A DNA stretch of 20,990 bases, from positions 1 through 20,990 of IMG/VR virus record IMGVR_UViG_3300043419_000894; one strand, written 5' to 3'. Shown one piece after another: positions 20,967 to 20,990 of the stretch (within the stretch, counting starts at the first letter, position 1; the number at the start of each line of letters is the position of its first letter). This DNA comes from a virus. Under the pieces are notes generated by a model. It saw only the letters and a list, made by a program, of their open reading frames with translations. It did no database searches and was not told the DNA's origin. Position numbers and translations under genes: made by a program.

Positions 20967-20990
20967 GTAATATTTTTTCTAAATTTTCTT

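Noticed and set aside
1-20990. CRISPR array, tRNA genes, insertion sequences or attachment sites
   Set aside because: No regularly spaced repeats, cloverleaf-like sequences, transposase motifs or long terminal repeats were seen on reading both strands; a dedicated tRNA search could still find one.

Overview
The window is part of the genome of a T4-like tailed phage (contractile-tail, myovirus type). The key evidence is a T4-order head cassette: a gp21-type prohead protease, an acidic gp22-type scaffold and a gp23-type major capsid protein. A gp5-like baseplate spike protein, a gp55-like late sigma factor and a PhoH-type ATPase are also present. The DNA is strongly A+T-rich by eye. Two intergenic sites match the Bacteroidota vegetative promoter (TTG or TTTG, 20 bases, TATATTTG). 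Most starts lack a Shine-Dalgarno and instead follow A-rich leaders. The host is therefore inferred to be a Bacteroidota, perhaps a flavobacterium; this is inference, not proof.

Layout. Bases 1-5590 (+ strand) hold a partial helical protein, two small proteins (one membrane-anchored), a self-contained moron-like gene with its own promoter and terminator, then protease, scaffold and major capsid protein. Bases 5650-6832 (- strand) hold an overlapping cassette of a 42-aa protein, a PD-(D/E)XK-like protein and an HNH nuclease, driven by a host-type promoter. At 6908-7555 (+) is an exported DNA/RNA non-specific nuclease. From 8520 back to 7615 and from 18482 back to 8663 (- strand) runs the tail/baseplate, sigma factor, glycosyltransferase and PhoH cluster. 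At 18549-20966 (-) is a GDP-sugar cassette: a GT10-type glycosyltransferase, a half-size DegT-type aminotransferase and GDP-mannose 4,6-dehydratase.

Regulation. The sequence TATTTATA, read in the sense of the downstream gene, occurs exactly at five intergenic positions ahead of protease, PhoH and tail genes. One-base variants precede the scaffold and the exported nuclease. It is the reverse complement of the T4 late box TATAAATA. It is the best candidate for the site read by the window's own gp55-like sigma. The moron-like gene and the nuclease cassette instead carry host-type promoters. This suggests two transcription classes: host sigma for early or accessory genes, and phage sigma for virion genes.

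How the genes work together. Scaffold and capsid protein assemble into a prohead, and the protease digests the scaffold and trims the capsid protein (predicted cut after Glu60). Four glycosyltransferase or sugar-nucleotide genes at the right end and two further glycosyltransferases inside the tail operon point to glycosylation of virion proteins, DNA or host surface. Two separate nuclease modules sit between head and tail genes. No gene-free stretch exceeds 300 bases once two small genes (6704-6832 and 11434-11613) are counted. No tRNA, CRISPR array or insertion sequence was seen.
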